A stretch of 64,000 bases of DNA from PNAI01 sp035501735 (GTDB taxonomy: Bacteria > Pseudomonadota > Alphaproteobacteria > Rhizobiales > Xanthobacteraceae): contig DATJVR010000011.1 of the NCBI GenBank assembly GCA_035501735.1, forward strand, positions 1-64,000, in the 5' to 3' direction. The translations under genes were made by a program, and so were the position numbers. This document shows positions 17,594-25,571 of this stretch, in pieces; the first letter of the stretch is position 1, and each line of letters begins with the position of its first letter. The notes beneath the pieces are model-generated. The model was not told the origin of the DNA. It was given only the letters and a program-made list of their open reading frames with translations, and did no database searches.

Positions 17594-17954
17594 GGTGGCT
17601 GCCCCTGCGTGAGCCTAGCGAACGAAGCGGTGCGCGATCAATGCGCCGTTCACGGCTCGGCGGTGCGCGCCGTTCGACAAAGCGCCGCAAGATGCCGCCG
17701 TCGTCGCAGGCAGGCTGCCGTCGGTCGAAGCCCTTGATCAAACGCCTGGCGAGAACCGCTGATCGGTCGGCGGCGGGATTGACCGCCCACGCATATCCGA
17801 TGCGCGGACGGTCTTCGATGCGCGGATCGAAGGTCATCGCCACAAGTCTTAAGCCTGTGAATGCTGTGAATTCAGCCTGAGTTGAAGTATCGGACAGTTC
17901 TTGTGTCAAGTAACGGTGGGTTAAAGTCCAATAACTCCAGGGCCTGAGAACGCC
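17594..17954. other. 361-base intergenic region without a supported gene
   Basis: Lies between the divergent acyl-CoA synthetase and an unknown wHTH-like gene, so it should hold promoters for both. A frame on the minus strand (MTFDPRIEDRPRIGY and onward) is open but runs into the synthetase 5' end and has poor composition. AT-richer sequence at about 17870-17945 is the best place for the plus-strand promoter. I see no hairpin, repeat or RNA gene. Confidence 0.35.
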
Positions 17955-18218
17955 ATGACTCTTGATTACTTGCGGGAAAGCGCATCGCGCGATCCGGTCG
18001 GACGCTTGCTCGTCACCGTGCACAAGCTCGGCACCAGCAGCCGCATGTCCATGGTGGCGACCGAAGTCGATCTCTCCGAGCGCGACTTTGTCGCGGCGAT
18101 CGCCGAGGCCGAATGGGGCGGGCTGACCAAACGCGAGCATCGTCCGGATGGCGGGTTCTATCTGATGCTCACGCCGCAGGGGCAGGCCCGCGCAGAAGCG
18201 ATCATGCGGCCGGTGTAG
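17955..18218 (+). CDS. small winged-helix-like protein of unknown function
   Basis: 87 residues. The sequence has helix-turn-helix-like spacing (VGRLLVTVHKLGTSSRMSMV, then DLSERDFVAAIAEAEWGGL) followed by a wing-like basic segment (KREHRPDGGFYLMLTPQGQ), recalling MarR/PadR winged helices where LTxxG ends the wing. I do not recognise a named family. It is followed after 24 bases by a membrane protein on the same strand, so the two probably form an operon. A DNA-binding role is an inference from pattern only. Confidence 0.65.
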   Translation: MTLDYLRESASRDPVGRLLVTVHKLGTSSRMSMVATEVDLSERDFVAAIAEAEWGGLTKREHRPDGGFYLMLTPQGQARAEAIMRPV

Positions 18219-18242
18219 CTTTTCGGGTTGGGGGTTAGCAGC

Positions 18243-19133
18243 ATGGCGTACGATTTGAAGACATTGCCCAAGTTTGAGTTCGAGCAGGTCACGTGGAGCG
18301 GAATTCTCAAGGGTCTTGTCGTCGTTGCTCTCGCTTCAGCCGTATGGGTCTATTTTAGGATTATCAACGACAACAGCACGCTCACCTATGTGCTGGTGTT
18401 TGCCTTTGGCGGCCTCCTGGGCCTGACGGAAATTCTGGGTCGCTATTCGGATTCGCCGCGGGCCGCTTTCAATTCGCCCGGCGCCTTTTTCTATGTGTCG
18501 GTCAATGCCTTTGCATCGGCCCTCGCGCTATTCTTGCTGATAAGGCTCGCGCCGACGGTCACCAATTCGATTGCTCAGGTGCTGCTGGCGGGACTCGGCG
18601 CCATGGCGTTCCTGCGATCGTCGGTCTTCCGCGCCAGGGTCGGCGACGAAGAAGTCGCCATCGGCCCTGCCGTCATTCTCGACACGCTTCTGAAGTTCGC
18701 CGACGCCCAGGTCGAGCGTGGCCGCGCCATTGACCGTGCCACCCGCATTGCCAACGTCATCCAATCGCTTCCGCTGGCGCAAGCCGGCGCCGATCTTCCC
18801 CGGCTCTGTTTCGCCCTGATGCAGAACCTGCCGGCCGAGGTGCGTCAGCGGGTTCTCGATGACATTACCCTGATCGTGACCGACACCAAGCGGTCTGACG
18901 CCGTGAAGGCAATGGAGATCGGTCTTGTGCTCTGGAGCAGGGTCGGCATCGGCACCCTGACCGGGGCGGTCGAATTGTTGAAGAAGAATGCCCCGATCCC
19001 GATTGCCGTCGTGACGTCGGGACCGCCTGTGATCAGCCTCGTCCCGCCGCCGCCCCAGGGCAGGCCTCAGGATCTTGTCGCCGACATCCAAAGGCAGTTG
19101 GCGCAGGATCGGAAACTGGCGAAAGTCTCTTAA
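18243..19133 (+). CDS. membrane protein of unknown function
   Basis: 296 residues. Four likely transmembrane segments in the first 130 residues (ILKGLVVVALASAVWVYF; TYVLVFAFGGLLGLTEIL; FFYVSVNAFASALALFLLI; AQVLLAGLGAMAFLRSSVF). A cytoplasmic domain of about 165 residues follows, mostly helical, ending in a proline-rich stretch (VPPPPQGRPQ) and a Lys/Gln-rich tail. No family is recognised. ATG 18243 is preferred over TTG 18228. Its last 4 bases overlap the stop of the convergent TauE gene. It probably forms an operon with the preceding wHTH-like gene. Confidence 0.7.
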   Translation: MAYDLKTLPKFEFEQVTWSGILKGLVVVALASAVWVYFRIINDNSTLTYVLVFAFGGLLGLTEILGRYSDSPRAAFNSPGAFFYVSVNAFASALALFLLIRLAPTVTNSIAQVLLAGLGAMAFLRSSVFRARVGDEEVAIGPAVILDTLLKFADAQVERGRAIDRATRIANVIQSLPLAQAGADLPRLCFALMQNLPAEVRQRVLDDITLIVTDTKRSDAVKAMEIGLVLWSRVGIGTLTGAVELLKKNAPIPIAVVTSGPPVISLVPPPPQGRPQDLVADIQRQLAQDRKLAKVS

Positions 19134-19894
19134 GCGCCCCACAGTCCCGTCACGCCGCGCCGCGTCAATTCCAGCGAGAGCAGGAACACGATCGTGTAGG
19201 TGATGCGGTAGAACAGCTCGGTCGGCGTGATCCGCACCAGCCAGATGCCGAGAAAATTGCTCGCGATCGCCAACGGAAACAGCACGAACGACGTCGCCAG
19301 GCCCGCGGTGGAAAATTGCCCGAGCGCGATGTAAGGCGTGATCTTCATCCAGTTGATGACGGCGAAGAACCAGATGGTCGTGCCGACGTAGACCATTTTT
19401 TCCAGCCGTTGCGGCAGCACGAACACATAGTAGGGCGGCGCGCCGATCTGAATCAGCGTCGAGGTGAAGGCGGCCAGACCGCCGCAAAACATGCCGATCA
19501 CCGCGATCGGCTTTTGCGGAATTTTCGGCGGCGGCGGACCGAACCAGGCGTAGCCTACGAGCGCCAGCCCGATCAGCCCGACCGCCAGCATGATGCCCGC
19601 GTCCGACACATAGGCCGCAAACAACCAGGCCGCGCCCACGCCGCCCACCGCTCCCGGCAGCATGACCTTCAGGTTCCACGCATCCCAGTTGTGCCGGTAG
19701 ACCCACACCGACATCAGATCCTGCAAAATAATGATCGGCAGCAGGATCGCGGCGGCCTGCAGCGGCGGCATCATCAGCGCGAGCAATGGCGTCGAAACCA
19801 TGCCGATGCCGGAGAAGCCGCCCTTCGACAGGCCGAGCATCACCACCGCGGGAAACGCAATCACGTAGAACCACGGATCGGTGATGATGGTCAT
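19130..19894 (-). CDS. TauE/SafE-family transporter (second copy)
   Basis: 254-residue integral membrane protein with about eight hydrophobic segments, of the sulfite exporter TauE/SafE family (PF01925). The N-terminal signature GLSKGGFSGIGMVSTPLLAL is repeated in altered form in the C-terminal half, as usual in this two-fold family. Members move sulfite, sulfoacetate or other organic anions out of the cell. The start overlaps the stop of its paralogue by 4 bases, so it is translationally coupled. Substrate cannot be read from sequence. Confidence 0.88.
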   Translation of the reverse strand: MTIITDPWFYVIAFPAVVMLGLSKGGFSGIGMVSTPLLALMMPPLQAAAILLPIIILQDLMSVWVYRHNWDAWNLKVMLPGAVGGVGAAWLFAAYVSDAGIMLAVGLIGLALVGYAWFGPPPPKIPQKPIAVIGMFCGGLAAFTSTLIQIGAPPYYVFVLPQRLEKMVYVGTTIWFFAVINWMKITPYIALGQFSTAGLATSFVLFPLAIASNFLGIWLVRITPTELFYRITYTIVFLLSLELTRRGVTGLWGA

Positions 19895-20658
19895 GCCGCC
19901 CGCATTATGTCGACCAGCGCGCCGCGGATGAGCTCGATCGCGATGAAGAACATCAGCACATAGGCGATGCGGTAGAACGTTTCGACGGGCGTGCGCCGCA
20001 CCAGCCAGATGCCGGCATAATTCGCCGCCACCGCCGCCGGCAACAGCATCGCGCCGGTCGCGATATTGTCCCAGGTCAGCTGGCCGAGCGCGTTATAGGC
20101 CGGCAGCTTCATCAGGTTGCTGGAAGCGAACAGCATCGTGATCGTGCCCACGTAGGTGAATTTCTCAAGCCGCTGCGGCAGGAGATGCATTTGCCATGCC
20201 GGTCCGCCCGCATTCGCCAGCATGGTGGTGAAGCCGCCGATCACACCGAAGACGATGCCGGTCGTGGTGTTCGGCCGCGGCGCCAGCCGGTCGAACTTGG
20301 TCCCGAGCCAATGCCGGAAGACGAAGATCGCAATGATGATCCCGATCGCGAGTCTGATGTTCGTGGCCGAGAGCGAAGCCGCGAACAGATAGGCGACCGC
20401 GATCCCGACCACCATGCTGGGGATCATCACGCGCAGATTCTCCGCGCTCCAGCTGTGGCGATAGGTCCACACCGTGAGCGCGTCCTGCGCGATCAGTGTC
20501 GGCAGCAGGATCGAGGCGGCCTGCATGGGCGGCACGAACAGCGACATCAGCGGCAGTCCCATGGTTCCGAGCCCGAAGAATCCGCCTTTAGACAGGCCGA
20601 GCAGCGACACCGCCGCGAGGCCGGTGATCAGGAACCAGGGATCGGAGAGCAATTGCAC
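19891..20658 (-). CDS. TauE/SafE-family transporter (first copy)
   Basis: 255-residue paralogue of the next gene downstream. They share WFxxxGLxxVxLLGLSKGGFxG-type N-termini, the LPTLIAQDALTVWTYRHSW segment and the closing VRRTPVETFYRIAYVLMFF. It is first in a two-gene unit with an ATGA overlap. The tandem pair suggests a heteromeric pump or a duplicated exporter for two related anions. An inverted-repeat element and prpE lie upstream on the other strand. Confidence 0.88.
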   Translation of the reverse strand: MQLLSDPWFLITGLAAVSLLGLSKGGFFGLGTMGLPLMSLFVPPMQAASILLPTLIAQDALTVWTYRHSWSAENLRVMIPSMVVGIAVAYLFAASLSATNIRLAIGIIIAIFVFRHWLGTKFDRLAPRPNTTTGIVFGVIGGFTTMLANAGGPAWQMHLLPQRLEKFTYVGTITMLFASSNLMKLPAYNALGQLTWDNIATGAMLLPAAVAANYAGIWLVRRTPVETFYRIAYVLMFFIAIELIRGALVDIMRAA

Positions 20659-20767
20659 GGAGGCTGATCTGGGGCTGCGTTGAAGGGACGCATATGCCTG
20701 ATGCGCGCCGTCCGTACCAGCCCGCTTCCTGCATGGCCGAAATGTTGCAGCCCTCGCGCTTGCAAAT

Positions 20768-20822
20768 TTGCACCATCCGTCTCACCCTGAGCCGCATCGC
20801 GAGGGGTGAGGCGAGGGTGCAA
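20768..20822. repeat. REP-like inverted repeat upstream of prpE
   Basis: Nested inverted repeat: TTGCACC (20768-20774) with GGTGCAA (20816-20822), and inside it CTCACCC (20781-20787) with GGGTGAG (20804-20810). It ends 28 bases before the prpE start. The wording (CTCACCCTGAG ... GGGTGAGGC) resembles dispersed intergenic palindromes that are common in Bradyrhizobium-type genomes. Confidence 0.6.
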
Positions 20823-20849
20823 GGGGTGCAATAGTTCAAGGGGAAATGC

Positions 20850-22781
20850 ATGGACGCCCGCACGAGCCGCTATCACGAGGTCTATGCGCGCTGGCAGCGC
20901 GATCCCTTTGGCTTCTGGGGCGAAGCGGCGCGCGAGGTCGACTGGATCGAGCCGCCGAAAGCCGTATTCGATCCTAAGGCCGGCGTTTACGGCCATTGGT
21001 TTGTCGGCGGCGTCTGCAACACGTGCTGGAATGCGGTCGACCGTCACGTGCAGAACGGCCGCGCCAACCAAATCGCCATCATCTACGATTCGCCTGTCAC
21101 CAACACCAAGCAGACCATCAGCTACGTCGATCTGCAGACCAAGACTCAGGTCCTGGCCGGCATCCTCGCCAAGGATTTCGGCGTCAAGAAGGGCGACCGC
21201 GTCGTCATCTACATGCCGATGGTGCCGGAGACTGTGGTGGCCATGCTTGCGTGTGCGCGCATCGGCGCGGTCCATTCCGTGGTGTTCGGCGGCTTCGCGC
21301 CCAAGGAACTTGCCACCCGCATCGATGACGCCAAGCCCAAGGTCATCCTGTCCGCAAGCTGTGGCATCGAGCCGGGCCGGATCGTCGCCTACAAACCGCT
21401 TCTCGACGAGGCGCTCAAGCTTGCGACGTTCAAGCCTTCCGCCTGCATGATCCTCCAGCGCCCGCAATGCGAGGCGCAGATGGTGGCCGGCCGCGACCAC
21501 GACTGGAAGACGCGCTGGGACGAGGCGCTCATCTTCGCCAAATCCGTCTATGAATGTGTGCCGGTCGCCGCCACCGATCCGCTCTACATCCTTTATACCT
21601 CGGGCACGACCGGCATCCCGAAAGGCGTCCTGCACGACAACGGCGGCCACATGGTCGCGCTCAAATGGTCGATGAAGAATCTCTACGGCATCGAGCCGGG
21701 CGAAGTCTGGTGGTCGGCCGCCGACGTCGGCTGGGCCGTGGGCCACAGCTACGTCGTGTACGGGCCGCTGTTCCACGGCTGCACATCGATCCTCTACGAA
21801 GGCAAACCTGTCGGCACGCCCGACGCCGGTGCGTTCTGGCGCGTGATCGCCGAGCACGGCGCGGTGTCGCTCTTCACCGCACCGACCGCCTTCCGCGCCA
21901 TCAAGAAGGAAGATCCCGACGGCAAGCACATCGCCAAATACGATCTGTCGAAATTCCGCGGCCTCTTCCTGGCCGGCGAACGCGCCGACCCCGACACCCT
22001 GCAATGGGCCGAGCGCCTGCTCAAGACGCCGGTGATCGATCACTGGTGGCAGACCGAAACCGCCTGGTGCATCGTCGGAAATCCGGTCGGCCTCGGCCTG
22101 CTCCCGGTCAAGCATGGCTCGCCGACCGTTCCGATGCCCGGTTACGACGTGCGTGCGGTGGACGAGGCCTGCAAGGAACTGCCGCGCGGCAAGATGGGCT
22201 CGCTTGTCATCAAGCTGCCGTTACCGCCCGCCTGCCTGCCGACGCTCTGGCAGGCCGATCAGCGCATGCGCGAAAGCTATCTCACCGAATTTCCCGGCTA
22301 TTACAAAACCGCCGACGCCGGTTACATCGATGAGGACGGCTACGTCTACGTCATGGGCCGCACCGACGACATCATCAACGTCGCCGGCCACCGCCTGAGC
22401 ACCGGCGGCATGGAGGAGGTGCTGGCTTCGCACAAGGATGTCGCCGAATGCGCCGTACTTGGCATCAAGGACGAGCTCAAAGGCGAAGTGCCTTGCGGCT
22501 TCATCGTGCTCAAGGCCGGCGTCAATCGCCCGCCCGCCGAGATCGAAGCCGAATGTATAGCCCTCATCCGCGAGAAGATCGGCCCGGTCGCGGCCTTCAA
22601 GCTCGCGATCGCCGTGGCGCGGCTGCCGAAGACGCGCTCGGGTAAAATCCTGCGCGGCACCATCAAGAAGATCGCCGACGGCGAAGCCTTTGCCATGCCG
22701 GCCACCATCGACGACCCGGCGATTTTGGAAGAGATCGGCGGCGCGCTGAAACAAAAAGGTGTCGGCGCCCGGGGTCGGTGA
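20850..22781 (+). CDS. prpE: propionyl-CoA synthetase-like acyl-CoA ligase
   Basis: 643-residue acetyl/propionyl-CoA synthetase, the length and order of PrpE. Motifs are the P-loop YTSGTTGIPKGVLHDNGGH, DVGWAVGHSYVVYGPL, the IDHWWQTETAWCIVGN substrate/AMP motif, VMGRTDDIINVAGHRLSTG (hinge and CoA-binding region) and the acetylation-regulated catalytic lysine in LPKTRSGKILRGT (Lys599). The absence of the longer N-terminal Acs part and the RYHEVYARWQRDPFGFW opening favour propionate over acetate, but use of several short acids is likely. It stands alone behind a REP-like palindrome. Confidence 0.88.
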   Translation: MDARTSRYHEVYARWQRDPFGFWGEAAREVDWIEPPKAVFDPKAGVYGHWFVGGVCNTCWNAVDRHVQNGRANQIAIIYDSPVTNTKQTISYVDLQTKTQVLAGILAKDFGVKKGDRVVIYMPMVPETVVAMLACARIGAVHSVVFGGFAPKELATRIDDAKPKVILSASCGIEPGRIVAYKPLLDEALKLATFKPSACMILQRPQCEAQMVAGRDHDWKTRWDEALIFAKSVYECVPVAATDPLYILYTSGTTGIPKGVLHDNGGHMVALKWSMKNLYGIEPGEVWWSAADVGWAVGHSYVVYGPLFHGCTSILYEGKPVGTPDAGAFWRVIAEHGAVSLFTAPTAFRAIKKEDPDGKHIAKYDLSKFRGLFLAGERADPDTLQWAERLLKTPVIDHWWQTETAWCIVGNPVGLGLLPVKHGSPTVPMPGYDVRAVDEACKELPRGKMGSLVIKLPLPPACLPTLWQADQRMRESYLTEFPGYYKTADAGYIDEDGYVYVMGRTDDIINVAGHRLSTGGMEEVLASHKDVAECAVLGIKDELKGEVPCGFIVLKAGVNRPPAEIEAECIALIREKIGPVAAFKLAIAVARLPKTRSGKILRGTIKKIADGEAFAMPATIDDPAILEEIGGALKQKGVGARGR

Positions 22782-23040
22782 CGCCGAAAACGCGTGGAAA
22801 TTGGCAACATTGTTTCTTCGAATTGGAAATAACCGCAACAGCCGCAAACATCCATGATTGGCTGAGTGCCGTCTCAGAACTGACAAAATTCCTTGCAACT
22901 TCCGGGTTCACGCATTACCTGATCGCGGGTAAGGCCATTTGCATTTGAAATTGGAATGAAACAGCGCGGTTTGAGGCGGTCGGCCCTCGCGCTGACTTTC
23001 GTTTGTCGAACAACGAAGCGATGACTAAGGCGATTCCGGC

Positions 23041-24795
23041 ATGACGACGACGCTCGACGCGATTGATCGCGCGCCGACACCCGACGAGATCAGAGCGGCG
23101 ATCGATCGCATGACCGCGAGCGATGCTTTCATCCGATCGCCGCAGCTCGGCGCATTCCTGCGGTTCGTGGTCGAAGCAACGCTGCACGGCAAGGCGAGCC
23201 GCATCAAAGCCTATACCATCGGCATCGAGGTACTGCGGCGCGACACCAGTTTTGACCCTCAGCTTGATCCGATCGTACGGGTCGAAGCCACCCGTTTACG
23301 CCGCGCGATCGAGCGCTACTACGCGACCGCGGGAGCCGACGATCCGGTCATTATCGACCTTCCGCGCGGATCCTACGTGCCGGTCTTTCGGGCGCGCGAC
23401 CGCGCGCGCAGCTTTGGGTTCTTCGGCGCGATGGCGCGCAGGTTTCTCCGGCTGAACCGGCCCTGGGGCGTCGCCGGCGTTGCGTCGATAGTAGTCCTGG
23501 CGGTCGCGATCCCGATCGTCCTGATTGCCGGCCGTCAGCAACCGCCCAAACCCGGCGTCATCGCGATCTCGAAATCCGAGTCTCCCGATGCCGCGGTGTC
23601 GGCAAGCAACGGCATGCCGATCGTCCTGATCGAGCCCCTGCGGGTGATCGGAACGCCGCAGCCGCGCGATACGACGGCGGAACGCCTTTCCGCCAAGATC
23701 AGCGACGCATTCTCGCGCTTCGACACGATCAACGTCGTGCCGGGCTGGGTCACGCCTGCCGCAACTTCGCCCGCTTCGGTACCCCGTTCCGATTACCGGC
23801 TTTCCGGCGCGGTCGAATATGCCGACGGGATGGCAAACGCCTGGTTCACCCTGACCGATAGCGCGGAGGGAAGCGTCGTCTGGTCGCGCAACTTCGAGAG
23901 AGTGACGTCCCCGAAAGACCGTGCAGTCACGGAAGATTCCATTGTCATCGCGCTCACGAATTCGTTGCTGCAATCCTATGGCGTGATCCGTTCGCGCGAC
24001 CGCGCCAAACAACTGGCGTCGAATGTCGGCGATCCGCGTTACCGCTGCGTGCTCGAAGCCGCCGACGCCATTCGCACCGCCGACCGCCACACTTTTGATC
24101 TCGCCCGCGACTGTCTTGAGCAACTGACCGCGGTCGATCCCAGTTTCGCGGTGGGATTTACGTTTCTGGCGCTCATCTACAATCGCGAGTTTCAGCTCGG
24201 CTACGACCTTCGGCCGGGCGATGAGCCGCCGCTGGAGCGGGCCCTGCGCGCGTTGCGCCAATCGATCAATCTTCATCCGGAAAGTTCGCGCGGCTATCTC
24301 GCGCTGATGGTCATTCAATTTAACCGGCGCGACATCGAGGCAGCGATAGCTGCCGGCGAAAAATGCCTGGCGCTGAACAAATACGACATGCTGGCCTTGG
24401 GCGAATACGGTGGCCGCCTGATTCTGACCGGCAATGTCGAGCGCGGCATGCAAATGCTGCGCGATGCGGGAGCGCACGGCGCCGTCCGTCCGTCCTGGCA
24501 TTACATCTATCTGTCCATCGGGAGCTATGTCAGCGGCGACACAGCGAACGCCGCCGAATATGCCGGCCAGATTGCCGACGACAACGTCGCGCTTGGTCAA
24601 GTGGCAGTGGCGCTGGCCGCCAAGGCGGCCGGCGACTCCGAGCGTATGCAGAAGGCGGTCGACCGGTTGCTGGTGATCCAGCCCCGCTGGCGCGACGACC
24701 CGCGCGGCGAACTCGCGCGACTCATCGTCGATCCGGCCATCGTCGATCGCCTAGCGCGCGACCTCGCGGCGGCCGGCTTGCCCGCCCGCACGTGA
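23041..24795 (+). CDS. CadC-like membrane regulator with TPR sensor part
   Basis: 584 residues in three parts. The first (about 12-118) is a conserved cytoplasmic domain: DAFIRSPQLGAFLRFVVEAT, KAYTIGIEVLRRDTSFDP, DPIVRVEATRLRRAIERYY and LPRGSYVPVF. This block is widespread fused to TPR or cyclase-like modules and is thought to bind DNA. The second is one transmembrane helix (GVAGVASIVVLAVAIPIVLI, about 151-172). The third is a periplasmic helical part of about 400 residues with TPR-like repeats. The layout fits a one-step transmembrane transcription regulator such as CadC or ToxR. Target unknown. Confidence 0.7.
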   Translation: MTTTLDAIDRAPTPDEIRAAIDRMTASDAFIRSPQLGAFLRFVVEATLHGKASRIKAYTIGIEVLRRDTSFDPQLDPIVRVEATRLRRAIERYYATAGADDPVIIDLPRGSYVPVFRARDRARSFGFFGAMARRFLRLNRPWGVAGVASIVVLAVAIPIVLIAGRQQPPKPGVIAISKSESPDAAVSASNGMPIVLIEPLRVIGTPQPRDTTAERLSAKISDAFSRFDTINVVPGWVTPAATSPASVPRSDYRLSGAVEYADGMANAWFTLTDSAEGSVVWSRNFERVTSPKDRAVTEDSIVIALTNSLLQSYGVIRSRDRAKQLASNVGDPRYRCVLEAADAIRTADRHTFDLARDCLEQLTAVDPSFAVGFTFLALIYNREFQLGYDLRPGDEPPLERALRALRQSINLHPESSRGYLALMVIQFNRRDIEAAIAAGEKCLALNKYDMLALGEYGGRLILTGNVERGMQMLRDAGAHGAVRPSWHYIYLSIGSYVSGDTANAAEYAGQIADDNVALGQVAVALAAKAAGDSERMQKAVDRLLVIQPRWRDDPRGELARLIVDPAIVDRLARDLAAAGLPART

Positions 24796-25071
24796 CGGCT
24801 TAATCCCGCTTCCTTCCTGTCCTGACGAACTAATTGCCTGTTTTGATTTGTTTATTTTCGCGAATTAACGGCCACTTTGCCGTAATTTACTTCATTCGAC
24901 CGGCGGCACAGGTCAATCCCGGGCGAGGGTCACGGGAATGGCCCTGCGCTTACAGGCTGTTTGGTCGACCATCAGCCCCTCCGGAAGCGTGCTTTGGGAC
25001 AATGGGGGCACGCTCCGCCGCAATGCCGGATTTCGGCAGCTTCGGGCGTGCCGGCAGAGCGATGAGGGGAA

Positions 25072-25560
25072 ATGTCACACTCCGATCCCGATGATGAGCT
25101 GTCTCTGCCGAGCGCGGAGAATACGACGCTTGAAGCAACGACGGACCAACAGACCCCGCCGCCGCACGAGCGCGTGCTGTCCTTGGGCAATGTCGCCCGG
25201 ATGTTCGGCGTCTCGCGTTTGACGCTTCTGTACTATGAAATTCGTGGGCTGATTTGGCGGCGCCACACCGTCGGGGACAGCTTTGCCTATGGCTGGGCGG
25301 ACTGCGAGCGGATTGCCTTCATCATCAAGTGCCGGAAGGCCGGCATTGCACTGCGCGACATCATCACCATCGTCGACGCCACCGAACTCAACGTATCGCT
25401 CGCGACGTTTTTGCGCGGACAGGAGAAATGCATGGCGCTGGTGGATCGATTGGAACGCGAACGCAAGGTGATCGGCGAGGCGCTTGCGGAATTGAGCCAC
25501 ATCCGCGCACTGCTGACGACGAAGGTCGCCACTCAGATCACATCCAAGCGCCGCCGCTGA
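25072..25560 (+). CDS. MerR family transcriptional regulator
   Basis: 162 residues. An acidic N-terminal extension of about 33 residues precedes the winged helix: LSLGNVARMFGVSRLTLLYY, EIRGLIWRRHTVGDSFAYGW and ERIAFIIKCRKAGIALRDI. A coiled-coil dimer helix follows (VDRLERERKVIGEALAELSH). There is no CxxC or Cys cluster typical of metal-sensing MerR proteins, so the inducer is unknown. The start has GAGGGG very close upstream (25064-25069). It ends 11 bases before a convergent ABC exporter. Confidence 0.85.
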   Translation: MSHSDPDDELSLPSAENTTLEATTDQQTPPPHERVLSLGNVARMFGVSRLTLLYYEIRGLIWRRHTVGDSFAYGWADCERIAFIIKCRKAGIALRDIITIVDATELNVSLATFLRGQEKCMALVDRLERERKVIGEALAELSHIRALLTTKVATQITSKRRR

Positions 25561-25571
25561 CCCGCGCCTGC

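Noticed and set aside
17448..18140. A 230-codon open frame spanning the acyl-CoA synthetase start
   Set aside because: It runs over two real genes and the sequence has no consistent fold; treated as non-coding.
20628..22115. A 495-codon open frame opposite prpE
   Set aside because: Shadow of the acyl-CoA synthetase; no start signal or family pattern.
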